Source: Paenibacillus sp. JNUCC32 (lineage in GTDB: Bacteria > Bacillota > Bacilli > Paenibacillales > Paenibacillaceae). From it: a stretch of 64,000 nucleotides of DNA. The notes under the pieces were generated by a model that was given only the letters and a program-made list of their open reading frames with translations, did no database searches and was not told the origin of the DNA. Position 1 is the stretch's first letter; each line of letters opens with the position of its first letter. Made by a program: the position numbers and the translations under genes. Shown in pieces: positions 35,974-44,707 of the stretch. The DNA is taken from positions 1,612,001 through 1,676,000 of the forward strand of contig NZ_CP062260.1 in the NCBI RefSeq assembly GCF_014863545.1. Direction: 5' to 3'.

Positions 35974-37319
35974 ACAATCGCCTCCATTTCACCAATAAAC
36001 TGGTCGATTTCGTCCTTCGTCCGCCGTTCGGTCACGGCGATCAGCATGCATCCATGAAGCTCAGGGTACGAAGAGCCAAGATCGTAACCGCCGATATAAC
36101 CGGCCTCCAGCAGCTTCGAGTTGACCTCCTTCACGTTCGTTCCCTCAGGCAGCTTCACTACGAATTCATTGAAGAACGGAGAGCTGAATGGGAGGGATAG
36201 GGAGCCCTTGGCGACAAGGTCGGCAGCGTAATGGGATTTGCGCACATTCAGAAGCGCTGCCTCCTGCATGCCGGCTTTACCCAGCGTAGACATATAAACG
36301 GAGGCACACAGCGCGAGCAGCGCTTGGTTCGAGCAGATGTTCGACGTTGCTTTTTCCCTGCGAATATGTTGTTCCCGTGCCTGCAGCGTCAGCACAAAGC
36401 CGCGCTTTCCGTCCTTATCGACGGTTTGGCCCACGATCCGGCCGGGAATGCGGCGCATCAGCGGTTCGGATACCGCAAAGAATCCGCAGGTCGGCCCGCC
36501 GAGAGAGGCAGGAATGCCAAGCGGCTGGGCATCGCCAACAACGATGTCGGCCCCAAGCACGCCAGGGGATTCGAGCAGCCCGAGCGACAGCGGGTTTACG
36601 CTCAGCACGAGCAATGCTTTTTTGTCATGAACCAAGGGTTCGATCGATCTCACGTCCTCAATGCAGCCGAAGAAGTTCGGCGATTGCAGAAGCACGGCTG
36701 CCGTGTCATCCGTAACGGCAGCGGCGAGCGCATCCGGGTCGGTAACGCCGTTAACGATGCCGACTTCAACGACTTCCAGATCGAGACCGTGAGCCGAAGT
36801 CAGAACGATCTCCCGGGCTTCCGGGTGAACGGCTCGGGAAATAACGATTTTCTTTCGTTTGGTCGCCCCGCTGGCAAGCGCCGCTGCCTCAGCCAGTGCC
36901 GTTGAACCGTCATACATGCTGGCATTGGCTACTTTCATGCCGGTCAATTCACAGATATAAGATTGAAATTCAAAGATCGCTTGCAGCTCGCCTTGGCTGA
37001 TCTCCGGTTGGTAGGGCGTGTACGCCGTGTAAAATTCGGAGCGGGAAATCACATGATTGAGGACGACGGGAATGTGGTGGTCATACAATCCGGCTCCGAG
37101 AAAGCTGGTATACCGGTCGAAATCGGCATTTCGATCCGCCAAGCGGCGCATATGCTTCAGCAGCTCTGGCTCGCCCAGCCGTTTCGACATCGGGAGGACG
37201 CCGTTGTATCGGACGGATTTAGGGATATCGGCAAACAGGTCTTCGATGGTCTCCGCTCCGACGGCGGCAAGCATGTCGGCCTGATCTTGATCTGTCATAG
37301 GCAAGTAACGATGCTTCAT
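35970..37319 (-). CDS. gcvPA: Glycine dehydrogenase (decarboxylating), subunit 1
   Basis: The 449-residue companion half of P-protein, with a degenerate aminotransferase fold lacking the PLP lysine. Signatures: the N-terminal [42 protein letters not shown] and [15 protein letters not shown]. It forms an alpha2beta2 complex with GcvPB. Overlaps gcvT by 4 nt and gcvPB by 4 nt, so the three are translationally coupled. Confidence 0.97.
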   Translation of the reverse strand: MKHRYLPMTDQDQADMLAAVGAETIEDLFADIPKSVRYNGVLPMSKRLGEPELLKHMRRLADRNADFDRYTSFLGAGLYDHHIPVVLNHVISRSEFYTAYTPYQPEISQGELQAIFEFQSYICELTGMKVANASMYDGSTALAEAAALASGATKRKKIVISRAVHPEAREIVLTSAHGLDLEVVEVGIVNGVTDPDALAAAVTDDTAAVLLQSPNFFGCIEDVRSIEPLVHDKKALLVLSVNPLSLGLLESPGVLGADIVVGDAQPLGIPASLGGPTCGFFAVSEPLMRRIPGRIVGQTVDKDGKRGFVLTLQAREQHIRREKATSNICSNQALLALCASVYMSTLGKAGMQEAALLNVRKSHYAADLVAKGSLSLPFSSPFFNEFVVKLPEGTNVKEVNSKLLEAGYIGGYDLGSSYPELHGCMLIAVTERRTKDEIDQFIGEMEAIV

Positions 37320-38428
37320 GATAAGGCAGCTCCTCTTTTATAGAATGGTGTCTTAACCACTTTGGCTTTTAATTTCTTACCGCGAATCTCGACCCATACC
37401 TCGGAATCCAAGCTTGCATAAGGGGTTTCGATCAAGGCCAATCCGAGATTTCGCTTAAGCGAGGGAGATTGAGTACCGCTGGTCACTTCACCGATCGGTT
37501 CACCATTACCGTTGAATACAGGGTAATGGGACCGCGGGATACCGCGATCAATAAGCTCAATGCCAACCAGCTTACGCGGCACACCGTCTTGTTTCTGCTG
37601 TTGAAGCGCTTCCCGCCCGATGAAATCGCCGCTGTCCAGCTTCACGAAATAACCGAGGCTGGCTTCAAGGGGTGAGATCGTGCTCGAAAGCTCCTGTCCG
37701 TACAATGGCAGTTTCGCCTCGAAGCGGAGCGTATCGCGCGCACCAAGTCCGGCCGGAATGAGTCCATGGTCTTTCCCCGCGGTTAACAGGCCTCTCCAGA
37801 TATCCGGCGCATCCCCGGCGGAGCAATAAATTTCAAAGCCGTCTTCACCGGTATAACCGGTCCGTGAGAGCAAGGCGGCATGGCCGCATACTTGCGCGTT
37901 CTGAATAAAATGGAAGGAGGGGAGAACGCCGAGCGTCTCCGAGGTTGCCTTCGACAAGATGTTCTCGGCGGCAGGTCCTTGGAGTGCAATCAGTGCCGTC
38001 TCCGCGGATACGTTCCGGATGGCGACATCACCTGTGACGTGTTCATGAAGCCACTGAAGATCCTTATCGATGTTGGATGCGTTCACAACCAGCATGAATC
38101 GATCCGACGACAGTTTATAAACTAGCAGGTCATCGACCGTACCGCCGTTGTCATTACACATTAGCGTATATTGGGCCTGACCGACCGTAATTCGGGTGAC
38201 GTCATTCGTGGTCATGTTCTGGATGAAAGCTTCGGCGTCTTGTCCGCTGATCATAAATTCGCCCATGTGGGAGACGTCGAACAGGCCGGCGTGCTTGCGT
38301 ACGGCTTCATGTTCTTGCACGATGCCGGAAAATTGCACGGGCAATTCCCAGCCGCCGAAATCGATGCAGCGAGTAGAAGGAAAATCGGAATAAAGCGGGT
38401 AAAGCGGTGTACGTTGTAATGAACTCAT
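37316..38428 (-). CDS. gcvT: Aminomethyltransferase (T-protein)
   Basis: A 370-residue T-protein moving the methylene group from aminomethyl-GcvH to tetrahydrofolate and releasing ammonia. Family features: [19 protein letters not shown], the folate-site region [34 protein letters not shown] and [20 protein letters not shown]. The C-terminal barrel ends [19 protein letters not shown]. First gene of its operon, about 90 nt downstream of the terminator arm of a tandem glycine riboswitch. Confidence 0.97.
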   Translation of the reverse strand: MSSLQRTPLYPLYSDFPSTRCIDFGGWELPVQFSGIVQEHEAVRKHAGLFDVSHMGEFMISGQDAEAFIQNMTTNDVTRITVGQAQYTLMCNDNGGTVDDLLVYKLSSDRFMLVVNASNIDKDLQWLHEHVTGDVAIRNVSAETALIALQGPAAENILSKATSETLGVLPSFHFIQNAQVCGHAALLSRTGYTGEDGFEIYCSAGDAPDIWRGLLTAGKDHGLIPAGLGARDTLRFEAKLPLYGQELSSTISPLEASLGYFVKLDSGDFIGREALQQQKQDGVPRKLVGIELIDRGIPRSHYPVFNGNGEPIGEVTSGTQSPSLKRNLGLALIETPYASLDSEVWVEIRGKKLKAKVVKTPFYKRGAALS

Positions 38429-38464
38429 CTCTTCACCTCTTTAATTGGCATGGTCTATCGGGGA

Positions 38465-38755
38465 AACACCAAAAAAGGACAGACAGAAGGATAACAAGCC
38501 GTGCCCAAAAAGCCCGCTCGTTGCGTAATCCTTCTGCTCTGTCCTTTGTACCTGAGAGTTACCCCACATGTCATGTTAGTGTTGTGTCAAGCGTGTGTGA
38601 GTTTCCCCGTGGGTGATTCCTTATTCAGAATTCTCTCCAGAGGTGCGTCCGGTAAAGGTCCTTTTGCCTGAGAGATTCACCGTGTGATCCGGCTTACTCC
38701 TTCGGCGCTACCTGTCAGTCTGTCGGTAATCTCTCCCAATACCATCATCCGCGTG
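38465..38755 (-). promoter_or_regulatory. Tandem glycine riboswitch with terminator, upstream of gcvT
   Basis: Read leftward, two aptamers follow one another. The first starts with GGGAGAGATTACCGACAG near 38750 and closes with ATCTCTCAGGCAAAAGGAC (about 38670-38650); the second starts near CTGGAGAGAATTC (38645) and closes with AACTCTCAGGTACAAAGGAC (about 38555-38535). These are the hallmark glycine-aptamer elements. Downstream, GGACAGAGCAGAAGGAT and ATCCTTCTGTCTGTCC pair to form a long terminator ending in TTTTTT (to 38465). Glycine should favour read-through into gcvT. Confidence 0.92.
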
Positions 38756-38794
38756 AAACATATTGAGTTGTCATCTTCCTACGTTCTTGTGATT

Positions 38795-38825
38795 ATTATA
38801 AACGTGCCTCTCCATAAAGTGTCAA
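38795..38825 (-). promoter_or_regulatory. Promoter of the gcvT operon
   Basis: Leftward TTGACA (38825-38820) and TATAAT (38800-38795) with a 19-bp spacer, upstream of the riboswitch. The boxes are consensus but the spacer is long. Confidence 0.55.
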
Positions 38826-38875
38826 CCTTTATTTCATCAAAAATTTGTTCATGTTTAAAATTTTTGTTAGAAATC

Positions 38876-38904
38876 TTGACATCGACTCGTCCCTGTTTTA
38901 TTCT
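38876..38904 (+). promoter_or_regulatory. Promoter of gcvH
   Basis: TTGACA (38876-38881) and TATTCT (38899-38904) with the ideal 17-bp spacer, just upstream of the gcvH riboswitch. Confidence 0.75.
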
Positions 38905-38934
38905 GTGGGAGAATAAGCCAACCGAATATGCGAA

Positions 38935-39182
38935 TGACGATGGATGGGAGAGACCGCTAACGAGTTGGGGATAACCCGAGCGGCACCGAAGGAGCAAACC
39001 GTTATGCCTGCCGGGCTGACGAGTAATCTCTCAGGTAAACGAACCGCCATCCGACGCAGCTCTGGAGAGTGCGCAAGCCACCCAAGGGGAAAGATCGAAC
39101 CGTTAAGAGGCGGCCGATCACAAACTCTCAGGTACCGAGGACAGAGAGAAGGCGAAAGCCTTTTTTCGCGTCCTTTTTTTCA
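38935..39182 (+). promoter_or_regulatory. Tandem glycine riboswitch with terminator, upstream of gcvH
   Basis: A second, independent pair of glycine aptamers. The first runs from GATGGGAGAGACCGC (near 38941) to ATCTCTCAGGTAAACGAAC (about 39045); the second from CTCTGGAGAGTGCGC (near 39060) to AACTCTCAGGTACCGAGGAC (about 39143). A GGAC...GTCC stem enclosing GAAGGC-GAAA-GCCTT, with T runs, follows to about 39182 as expression platform. It faces away from the gcvT riboswitch. Confidence 0.92.
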
Positions 39183-39225
39183 TTCACCTTAATTTCATTT
39201 TTTAAGAAAAGAGGAGTATTCGAAA

Positions 39226-39615
39226 ATGAGCGAAATCAGAGAGAATTTGGTGTACAGCGACGATCATGAATGGGCATTGAGGGTCGATGGGAATGTGGTG
39301 CGCGTCGGTATTTCCGATCATGCGCAGTGCCAGCTGGGCGATATCGTATTCGTAGAGCTTCCCGAGACGGGCGCTGCGGTTTCCGCAGGCGATAGCATCG
39401 GCACCATTGAGTCGGTCAAAACCGTTTCGGAGCTGTATTCCCCTGTTTCCGGAACCATTACGAAAGTGAATACCTCCTTGGAAGACCAGCCTGAGCTTGT
39501 GAACGGAGAGCCGTATGAAGGCGGATGGATTATGGAGGTAGAGGTGGAAGGCGATCTGGACGAAGCGCTAGGCAAACTGCTGACCGCGGATGCTTATCGT
39601 GCCAAAGTGGATTAG
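39226..39615 (+). CDS. gcvH: Glycine cleavage system H protein
   Basis: Lipoyl carrier of 129 residues shuttling intermediates between P, T and L proteins. The lipoylated Lys is in IGTIESVKTVSELYSP, about residue 64, and YSDDHEWALRVDGN at the N-terminus and EPYEGGWIMEVE are typical. Unlike gcvT-PA-PB it is a single-gene unit with its own promoter and riboswitch. The lipoamide dehydrogenase gene is not in this window. Confidence 0.97.
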   Translation: MSEIRENLVYSDDHEWALRVDGNVVRVGISDHAQCQLGDIVFVELPETGAAVSAGDSIGTIESVKTVSELYSPVSGTITKVNTSLEDQPELVNGEPYEGGWIMEVEVEGDLDEALGKLLTADAYRAKVD

Positions 39616-39653
39616 GAATCGTAACATAACAATAGGAACGAACGCATAGCATA

Positions 39654-39697
39654 ACGGCTGCGACACGTAACGAGAATTACGGGTCGCAGCCGTTTCC
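39654..39697. terminator. Intrinsic terminator after gcvH
   Basis: ACGGCTGCGAC...GTAA pairs with TTAC..GTCGCAGCCGT (39654-39693), loop CGAGAA, followed by TTTCCGTTT. Lies between convergent genes. Confidence 0.75.
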
Positions 39698-39731
39698 GTT
39701 TGTCCATTCATTCGGGGAACCATGCCACGCT

Positions 39732-40649
39732 TTATCCTGAGCTTGATGCCATGCGGCGCGACATGAAACGTGTCCGGAGCTCAGGCAGATTCACGATCAG
39801 AATCCCGCCGATAATGAACAAACTGCCTAGGACCGAATAAAGTGAAATCGTTTCGCCGTACAGAAATGCACCGAGTCCCAGCGCGATGATCGGCGACACG
39901 AAGAGCCAGGTGGACGGGAAAAAGGCATTCGTCGCTTTTAGCAGCCAGGCATACAGGCTATGGCCCAGCATCGAACCGACGATTGTCAAATATAAGACGG
40001 ATCCTATGGCCGGCATCGTTGTCAGCCCAGTCCATTGCCCGCGTTCACTGAACAAGGATAGAAGCAATAAAGCCAAGCCCCCATGCATCATCTGCACCGC
40101 ATTGATCGTAATCGGCGAGATATCCGGCATGTCAAAGGACAGTTTGCGGGTAGCAAGCGAGCCCACGCTGTAACCGATTTCGCCTATAAGGATGACCATG
40201 CAGCTCAGAATCCAGATGAGGTCGCTCCCGATCGCCAGCTTGGGCATGATGAGCACGCACACGCCCGCAAATCCGACCGCGCAGCCCCAGTAATCGCTGC
40301 GCCGGGCTTTCTTCCGCATGACTACGGATTGAATCATCAGGATCATCATGGGGCCCGTAGCCGACAGAATGGCGGCAATGCCAGAAGCTACATGCTGCTC
40401 GGCCCAATACAGCGTCGCAAACGTCAGAAACGTGCTGGTCATCCCGATCAGAAGGAATTCCTTGCGCAAGAGCAGGCTCGGTTTTGCCTTGCGCTGCAAT
40501 ATCATCCACAGGAAGATGAAGGCGCCCGCCAGAAGAAATCGAAGCCCCGCCGAGAGAAATGGCGGTAGCCCAGCCTCCACGCCGATTTTGATCGAGAGAA
40601 ACGTGGTGCTGAAAATGGCGCACATTAATAAGTAGTTAAAAATAATCAT
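39732..40649 (-). CDS. EamA/DMT-family transporter
   Basis: A 305-residue inner-membrane metabolite exporter with ten hydrophobic segments in two EamA repeats; the repeats end in TGPMMILMIQSVVM and FLYGETISLYSVLGSLFIIGGILIV. WAEQHVASGIAAILSATGPM is a common DMT motif. AGGAGG is 7 nt before the ATG. It is divergent from a MocR-type regulator at 40751, with twin direct repeats between, so it is probably the regulator's target. Relatives export amino acids, drugs or vitamins; the substrate here is unknown. Confidence 0.9.
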   Translation of the reverse strand: MIIFNYLLMCAIFSTTFLSIKIGVEAGLPPFLSAGLRFLLAGAFIFLWMILQRKAKPSLLLRKEFLLIGMTSTFLTFATLYWAEQHVASGIAAILSATGPMMILMIQSVVMRKKARRSDYWGCAVGFAGVCVLIMPKLAIGSDLIWILSCMVILIGEIGYSVGSLATRKLSFDMPDISPITINAVQMMHGGLALLLLSLFSERGQWTGLTTMPAIGSVLYLTIVGSMLGHSLYAWLLKATNAFFPSTWLFVSPIIALGLGAFLYGETISLYSVLGSLFIIGGILIVNLPELRTRFMSRRMASSSG

Positions 40650-40687
40650 GCTGCATCCTCCTTTTTCTATACTATAATAGGTAGTTA

Positions 40688-40718
40688 ATAGAACAGATTT
40701 GGGTCTGATAGAACAGAT
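40688..40718. promoter_or_regulatory. Direct repeats ATAGAACAGAT, candidate MocR operator
   Basis: Two exact 11-bp copies of ATAGAACAGAT (40688-40698 and 40708-40718) are spaced 20 bp apart, two helical turns, in the divergent promoter region of the EamA and MocR genes. MocR/PdxR-type regulators commonly bind direct repeats of this sort. Confidence 0.6.
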
Positions 40719-40750
40719 ACGCCTGCAAATAGGTCAGGGGGAAAGAACGG

Positions 40751-42199
40751 ATGAAGCTTTCGATGATGGATGAAAAGGCAGGAAAAGGGTCATTGCAGCA
40801 GCTGGTTTACGACACCATTGCAAAAGGCATTGCAACAGGGGAGTGGAAGGAGTCTGACAAGCTGCCGTCAGTTAGGGTCATGGCGGAGCGTTTGAAGGTT
40901 CATCGATTAACGGTGTTGAAGGCTTATCAGCAGCTGTTAGAGGATGGCATCGTGGAAGTGAAATATAAATCAGGGTATTTTGTGGCGAGTAAGGCAGAAG
41001 ACGTTTCGGCGGAACCCCTTGCATTCAGCCCGCCTTGGGAATATCAGGCCAGATCGCTGTACGTCAATCGCAGCCGCTTGTCCGACATTCACAGGCATCA
41101 GGTCGATTACCAGATGTCGGAAGCGCTCATCGATCCTGCGCTGCTGCCGAATGCATTCTTGTCCAACCACGTCAAACAAGTGTTTGACATGTATCCGAAG
41201 GTATTAAGCACTTATTCTTCGGTGTCCGGAGATTTGGAGCTGCGCGAGGAAATGGCCCGGTATTTCATGGAGAAGCAGGGCATAGCGGTTCATCCGGAAG
41301 AACTGCTGATTACGACGGGATCCCAGCAAGCGATTGATCTGATTTCGCGTTCGCTCGTCAAAAGCGGAGATGCTGTATTGATCGAACGGCCGACATATAG
41401 CCCGGCGATTGATGTTTTTGTTCAGCAAAATGTCAATCTGCTCCCCATCGAGATTACGCCGCAAGGATACGACCTGGAACATATCGAATATATGATGCGG
41501 ACGGAGAAGCCGAAGCTGTTCTACATGAACCCGACGTTTCAAAACCCGACAGGATATACGGTACCGGTAACGCAGCGCAAGGCGCTGGTTGAACTAGCCG
41601 AACGATATGAATGCATTCTGGTGGAGGATGAGGTTTATCATGACATTTATTTTGGAGATCCGCCGCCGCTGCCCTTTTTTTATTACGATACCGAGGGTTA
41701 CGTCATTCATATTCGAAGCTTCAGCAAATACGTTGCCCCTGGCCTGCGGATATCGGTCCTGGCCGCACGTCCGGAGCTGATGAAGGTAATCGTACCGGTC
41801 AAGGCGCTTTCGGACAACGGTACGCCCTTGTTGACGCAAAAGATTTTTCAGCATTATTTCTTCTCCAGCAGGCTGCAGGAGCATGTGGCCAAGCTTCGGA
41901 TTGCGCTGGAGCTTCGAAAAGCGAGGATGGAGAACCTGCTGGCGGCTACGGATTGGAGCTGGAGCAGCCCGGGAGGCGGCTTGAATCTATGGGTACGGCT
42001 GCCGGAAACGATCAACGTGGATGCGTTATTGCAGCAATGCCTGGCGGAATCGGTAGCGTTTGTTCCCGGACGGATATGCGATCCGCTGGATCGGATGGAA
42101 TCGTGGATCAGGCTTAGTTACTCTTATATCAGCGAGGTTCAGCTGGATGAGGGAATACGTCGCCTCGTCGAGATATCGGGCCGTATGAAGCTGAATTAG
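40751..42199 (+). CDS. MocR-family (GntR-HTH/aminotransferase) regulator
   Basis: A 482-residue fusion of an N-terminal GntR winged HTH (LPSVRVMAERLKVHRLTVLKAYQQLLEDGIVEVK) and a fold-type I aminotransferase-like domain. The PLP lysine motif is visible as IHIRSFSKYVAPGLRISVL, with the Asp/Tyr cofactor region LVEDEVYHDIYF and the phosphate region TTGSQQAIDLI. Such regulators bind PLP and an amino compound as signal. GGGGGAAAG is upstream of ATG 40751. It probably regulates the divergent EamA transporter. Confidence 0.92.
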   Translation: MKLSMMDEKAGKGSLQQLVYDTIAKGIATGEWKESDKLPSVRVMAERLKVHRLTVLKAYQQLLEDGIVEVKYKSGYFVASKAEDVSAEPLAFSPPWEYQARSLYVNRSRLSDIHRHQVDYQMSEALIDPALLPNAFLSNHVKQVFDMYPKVLSTYSSVSGDLELREEMARYFMEKQGIAVHPEELLITTGSQQAIDLISRSLVKSGDAVLIERPTYSPAIDVFVQQNVNLLPIEITPQGYDLEHIEYMMRTEKPKLFYMNPTFQNPTGYTVPVTQRKALVELAERYECILVEDEVYHDIYFGDPPPLPFFYYDTEGYVIHIRSFSKYVAPGLRISVLAARPELMKVIVPVKALSDNGTPLLTQKIFQHYFFSSRLQEHVAKLRIALELRKARMENLLAATDWSWSSPGGGLNLWVRLPETINVDALLQQCLAESVAFVPGRICDPLDRMESWIRLSYSYISEVQLDEGIRRLVEISGRMKLN

Positions 42200-42304
42200 C
42201 GGACATATTGGCATGATTTTAAGGATGAATCGGACAGCAAAGAGAGTATTTATGGGGCTTGCTGATGAAGAGCAGCCGGTTTCCTTAAAAAAGGTTGGCG
42301 GTCA

Positions 42305-42331
42305 TGTCACAAAAGCAGCCCCCTCCTCGTG
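42305..42331 (+). promoter_or_regulatory. Candidate ECF41-type promoter of the FAD oxidoreductase
   Basis: TGTCACA (42305-42311) is followed after 16 nt by CGTG (42328-42331), 40 nt before the oxidoreductase start. The published ECF41 promoter, as I recall it, is TGTCACA with a 16-nt spacer and CGTC. The ECF41-type sigma gene is two genes on, so autocontrol of this locus is likely. Confidence 0.7.
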
Positions 42332-42370
42332 TTATGTGCAAATCGCATAAACCAAAGGAGATGGGTTGTA

Positions 42371-43558
42371 TTGATAAAGGATTTCACATGCGTTGTCGTA
42401 GGGGGAGGCTTTGCCGGCATACATGCCCTCAAAGCCATTCATAAAGGCTGCCAGAAAGGGCTGAACGGAAGAAAGCTAAGATTGTTCCTTATCGATCAAG
42501 GTTCCGCCCATGTGCGGAAAGTGCTTTTATTCCGCCCTGCCGTAAGTGGGGAAAGCATAACCGTCCCGTGGGAACAGGTCATGCCGGAAGGCACCCGCTT
42601 CATACAGGGCAGGGTGACTAACATTGACAAGGAGAGCAAGCTGCTGAACTTGGAAGACGGCAGAGGGCAGGAGCATAGGATGGAGTATGATGTCCTTGTG
42701 ATGGCGGTTGGAAGCGTCGTGCGCCAGGCAGCACCGGAACAAGGCGGCATATCGCTGACAGGCATGGAAGCGGCGGAACGTATCCGGGAACGCTGGCAGT
42801 CCAATCTTAGGCTTGCGGCAGCAGAAACGGATGCGCAGGAGAAGCAGCGGCTGATGAGTATTGCCGTAGCCGGTGCAGGCATTACCGGAATCGAGACGTC
42901 GGCCGAGCTGATTTACGCGATGCGGGCTGAGGCGGGTAAGCTCCGTTTAGACCCGGAACATATTCGGGTGCATCTGTTCAATGCTCAGGATCGCTTGTTC
43001 CTCGAAGGGTCTGCCAAAGTAGGGAAACGGCTTGAACGATATCTAACCGAGCTTGGCATAGTCCTTCATCAGGGGAGAAGAGCGCTTAAGGAGGAACAGG
43101 GGCAGCTTCATTTTCTTGAAGGAGCTCCCATCCCTGTCGGCCTTACGGTGTGGACGCTTGGTCTGGCTCCGAATCCCGCCCTGCTTAACCTGGGGCTGCC
43201 CGTGACGGCGGACGGGCAGATCGTTGTGGATGAAAGCTACCGTGTCAAGGATGCGCCGGGAATATACGGCATTGGCGATTGCGCGCATGTGGTCGATCCC
43301 GCAAGCGGTGCTGCAGACCGGATGACATGCAAGGAAGCGATTCCGCAAGCGGCGCGGCTTGGCGGCATCGTGCAGGCGGATGTAACCGGAACCCCAGCCG
43401 CCAAGCACAGGAGCGTAAATGAAGGGTATACGGTTGGATTGGGACCCGGACACGGCCTGGTGTGGTCCCGTGCCTGGGGAATGGATCTGATGATCACAGG
43501 AAAGCTGGCTTACAAGGTCAAATCGTTCATGTGGAATTATTCCAGCATGGTTCGTTAG
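42371..43558 (+). CDS. FAD-dependent pyridine nucleotide-disulfide-type oxidoreductase (NDH-2-like)
   Basis: A 395-residue flavoprotein. N-terminal FAD-binding dinucleotide fold CVVVGGGFAGIHAL, a second NAD(P) fold SIAVAGAGITGIETSAEL, and the C-terminal FAD motif GIYGIGDCAHVVDP. It resembles NADH dehydrogenase-2/AIF-like enzymes. I chose TTG at 42371, 10 nt after AAAGGAG; the ORF extends to 42329 but would run into the promoter. It is followed 38 nt later by an ECF41-type sigma factor, whose partners are usually oxidoreductases or carboxymuconolactone decarboxylases. Electron acceptor unknown. Confidence 0.85.
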   Translation: MIKDFTCVVVGGGFAGIHALKAIHKGCQKGLNGRKLRLFLIDQGSAHVRKVLLFRPAVSGESITVPWEQVMPEGTRFIQGRVTNIDKESKLLNLEDGRGQEHRMEYDVLVMAVGSVVRQAAPEQGGISLTGMEAAERIRERWQSNLRLAAAETDAQEKQRLMSIAVAGAGITGIETSAELIYAMRAEAGKLRLDPEHIRVHLFNAQDRLFLEGSAKVGKRLERYLTELGIVLHQGRRALKEEQGQLHFLEGAPIPVGLTVWTLGLAPNPALLNLGLPVTADGQIVVDESYRVKDAPGIYGIGDCAHVVDPASGAADRMTCKEAIPQAARLGGIVQADVTGTPAAKHRSVNEGYTVGLGPGHGLVWSRAWGMDLMITGKLAYKVKSFMWNYSSMVR

Positions 43559-43596
43559 ATATGGGACGATCCTGCTTGAAAGGATGAAAAGACGGT

Positions 43597-44457
43597 ATGT
43601 TAGAGCTGTATGAACAGTATAAGGGTCTTCTGTTTCATCTGGCGTATCAAATGACCGGAACGGTTACGGATGCAGAGGATGCGGTACAGGATGTGTTCGT
43701 GAAGGTCCAAAGCCTTCCCATCGGACAAATACGGGAGCCCAAAGCCTATTTGTGCAAAATGGTGACGAATCGCTGTCTCGACGAGATCAAGTCAGCCAGA
43801 AATCGGAGAGAGCAGTATTTCGGTCCTTGGCTTCCCGAGCCGATTCCGGAATCCTACGGCGAGACCTATGAGACCGTCGAGAACCAAGAGCTGCTCTCTT
43901 ATGCCATGCTGGTTCTGCTCGAACGGCTGTCTCCCTCGGAGCGGGCCGTATTCGTCCTGCGGGAAGCCCTGGGATTCGATTACCCGGAAATCGCCGGGCT
44001 GATCGATAAAACCGAGGCCAACTGCCGCAAGCTCATGAGCAGGGCAAGAGGAAAAATGGGGATCACGGAGGAAGACCTGATTGGCGTAGGGTCCGTTGAG
44101 GAGGAATGGGTAAACCGATTCTTCACGGCCCTGTCCGAGGGAAACGCCGAACATGTCCTGTCCCTGCTGGCGGACGATGCCGTCCTTCTGTCCGACGGCG
44201 GCGGTAAAGTGATCGCCGCGGCAAGGCCGGTCGAAACCCGGGAGCGGGTTGCCCGTTTTCTCAGCGGCATTCTGCGCCAAGCACTGCTGGAGGATGGTGT
44301 TGCGCCGGAGATCGAGGTCAGGGAATTGAACCATCAAACCGGGGTTGTTTTCCGGCAAGCCGGGAACGTAACGGGCGTCGTTTTCTTCAATATCCGGAAT
44401 GGATTGCTGCAGGATATCTATATCGTGAGAAATCCGGATAAACTGACAGGGATTTAA
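43597..44457 (+). CDS. ECF41-type RNA polymerase sigma factor with SnoaL-like C-terminal domain
   Basis: A 286-residue extracytoplasmic-function sigma factor. Region 2 (YQMTGTVTDAEDAVQDVFVK) and region 4 (LSPSERAVFVLREALGFDYPEIA, NCRKLMSRARGK) flank a linker carrying WLPEP. The C-terminal NTF2/SnoaL-like domain has DGGGK and ends NPDKL. WLPEP, DGGGR/K and NPDKL are the three hallmark motifs of the ECF41 group, where the C-terminal domain replaces an anti-sigma factor as an internal regulator. Same direction as the oxidoreductase, whose promoter matches ECF41 consensus. Confidence 0.93.
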   Translation: MLELYEQYKGLLFHLAYQMTGTVTDAEDAVQDVFVKVQSLPIGQIREPKAYLCKMVTNRCLDEIKSARNRREQYFGPWLPEPIPESYGETYETVENQELLSYAMLVLLERLSPSERAVFVLREALGFDYPEIAGLIDKTEANCRKLMSRARGKMGITEEDLIGVGSVEEEWVNRFFTALSEGNAEHVLSLLADDAVLLSDGGGKVIAAARPVETRERVARFLSGILRQALLEDGVAPEIEVRELNHQTGVVFRQAGNVTGVVFFNIRNGLLQDIYIVRNPDKLTGI

Positions 44458-44474
44458 GCCATTACAGTTTACAT

Positions 44475-44512
44475 TGCGGCCGACCTTTTGAAGAGGGAGG
44501 CTGCTTTTTTTA
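44475..44512 (+). terminator. Intrinsic terminator after the ECF41 gene
   Basis: GCGGCC pairs with GGCTGC (one G-U pair) around a loop with TTTT/GAGG content, followed by TTTTTTT (to 44512). Confidence 0.6.
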
Positions 44513-44707
44513 TTGGCAAGGGAAAGACGTTGAATGTCCCGGCGCTAAGCCTGCAGCTCGATTGCATGAGCTTTTTATGAAGGTCGCATGAAACTGGATT
44601 CGTATTCCATATTGCAGGGTAATTAGATGTCGGGTCCGCAAGCGGACCTGTTACCAAGGGAAACACTTGTCAGAGACTCATCTACTACATACCAGGAGGT
44701 TCCGATC

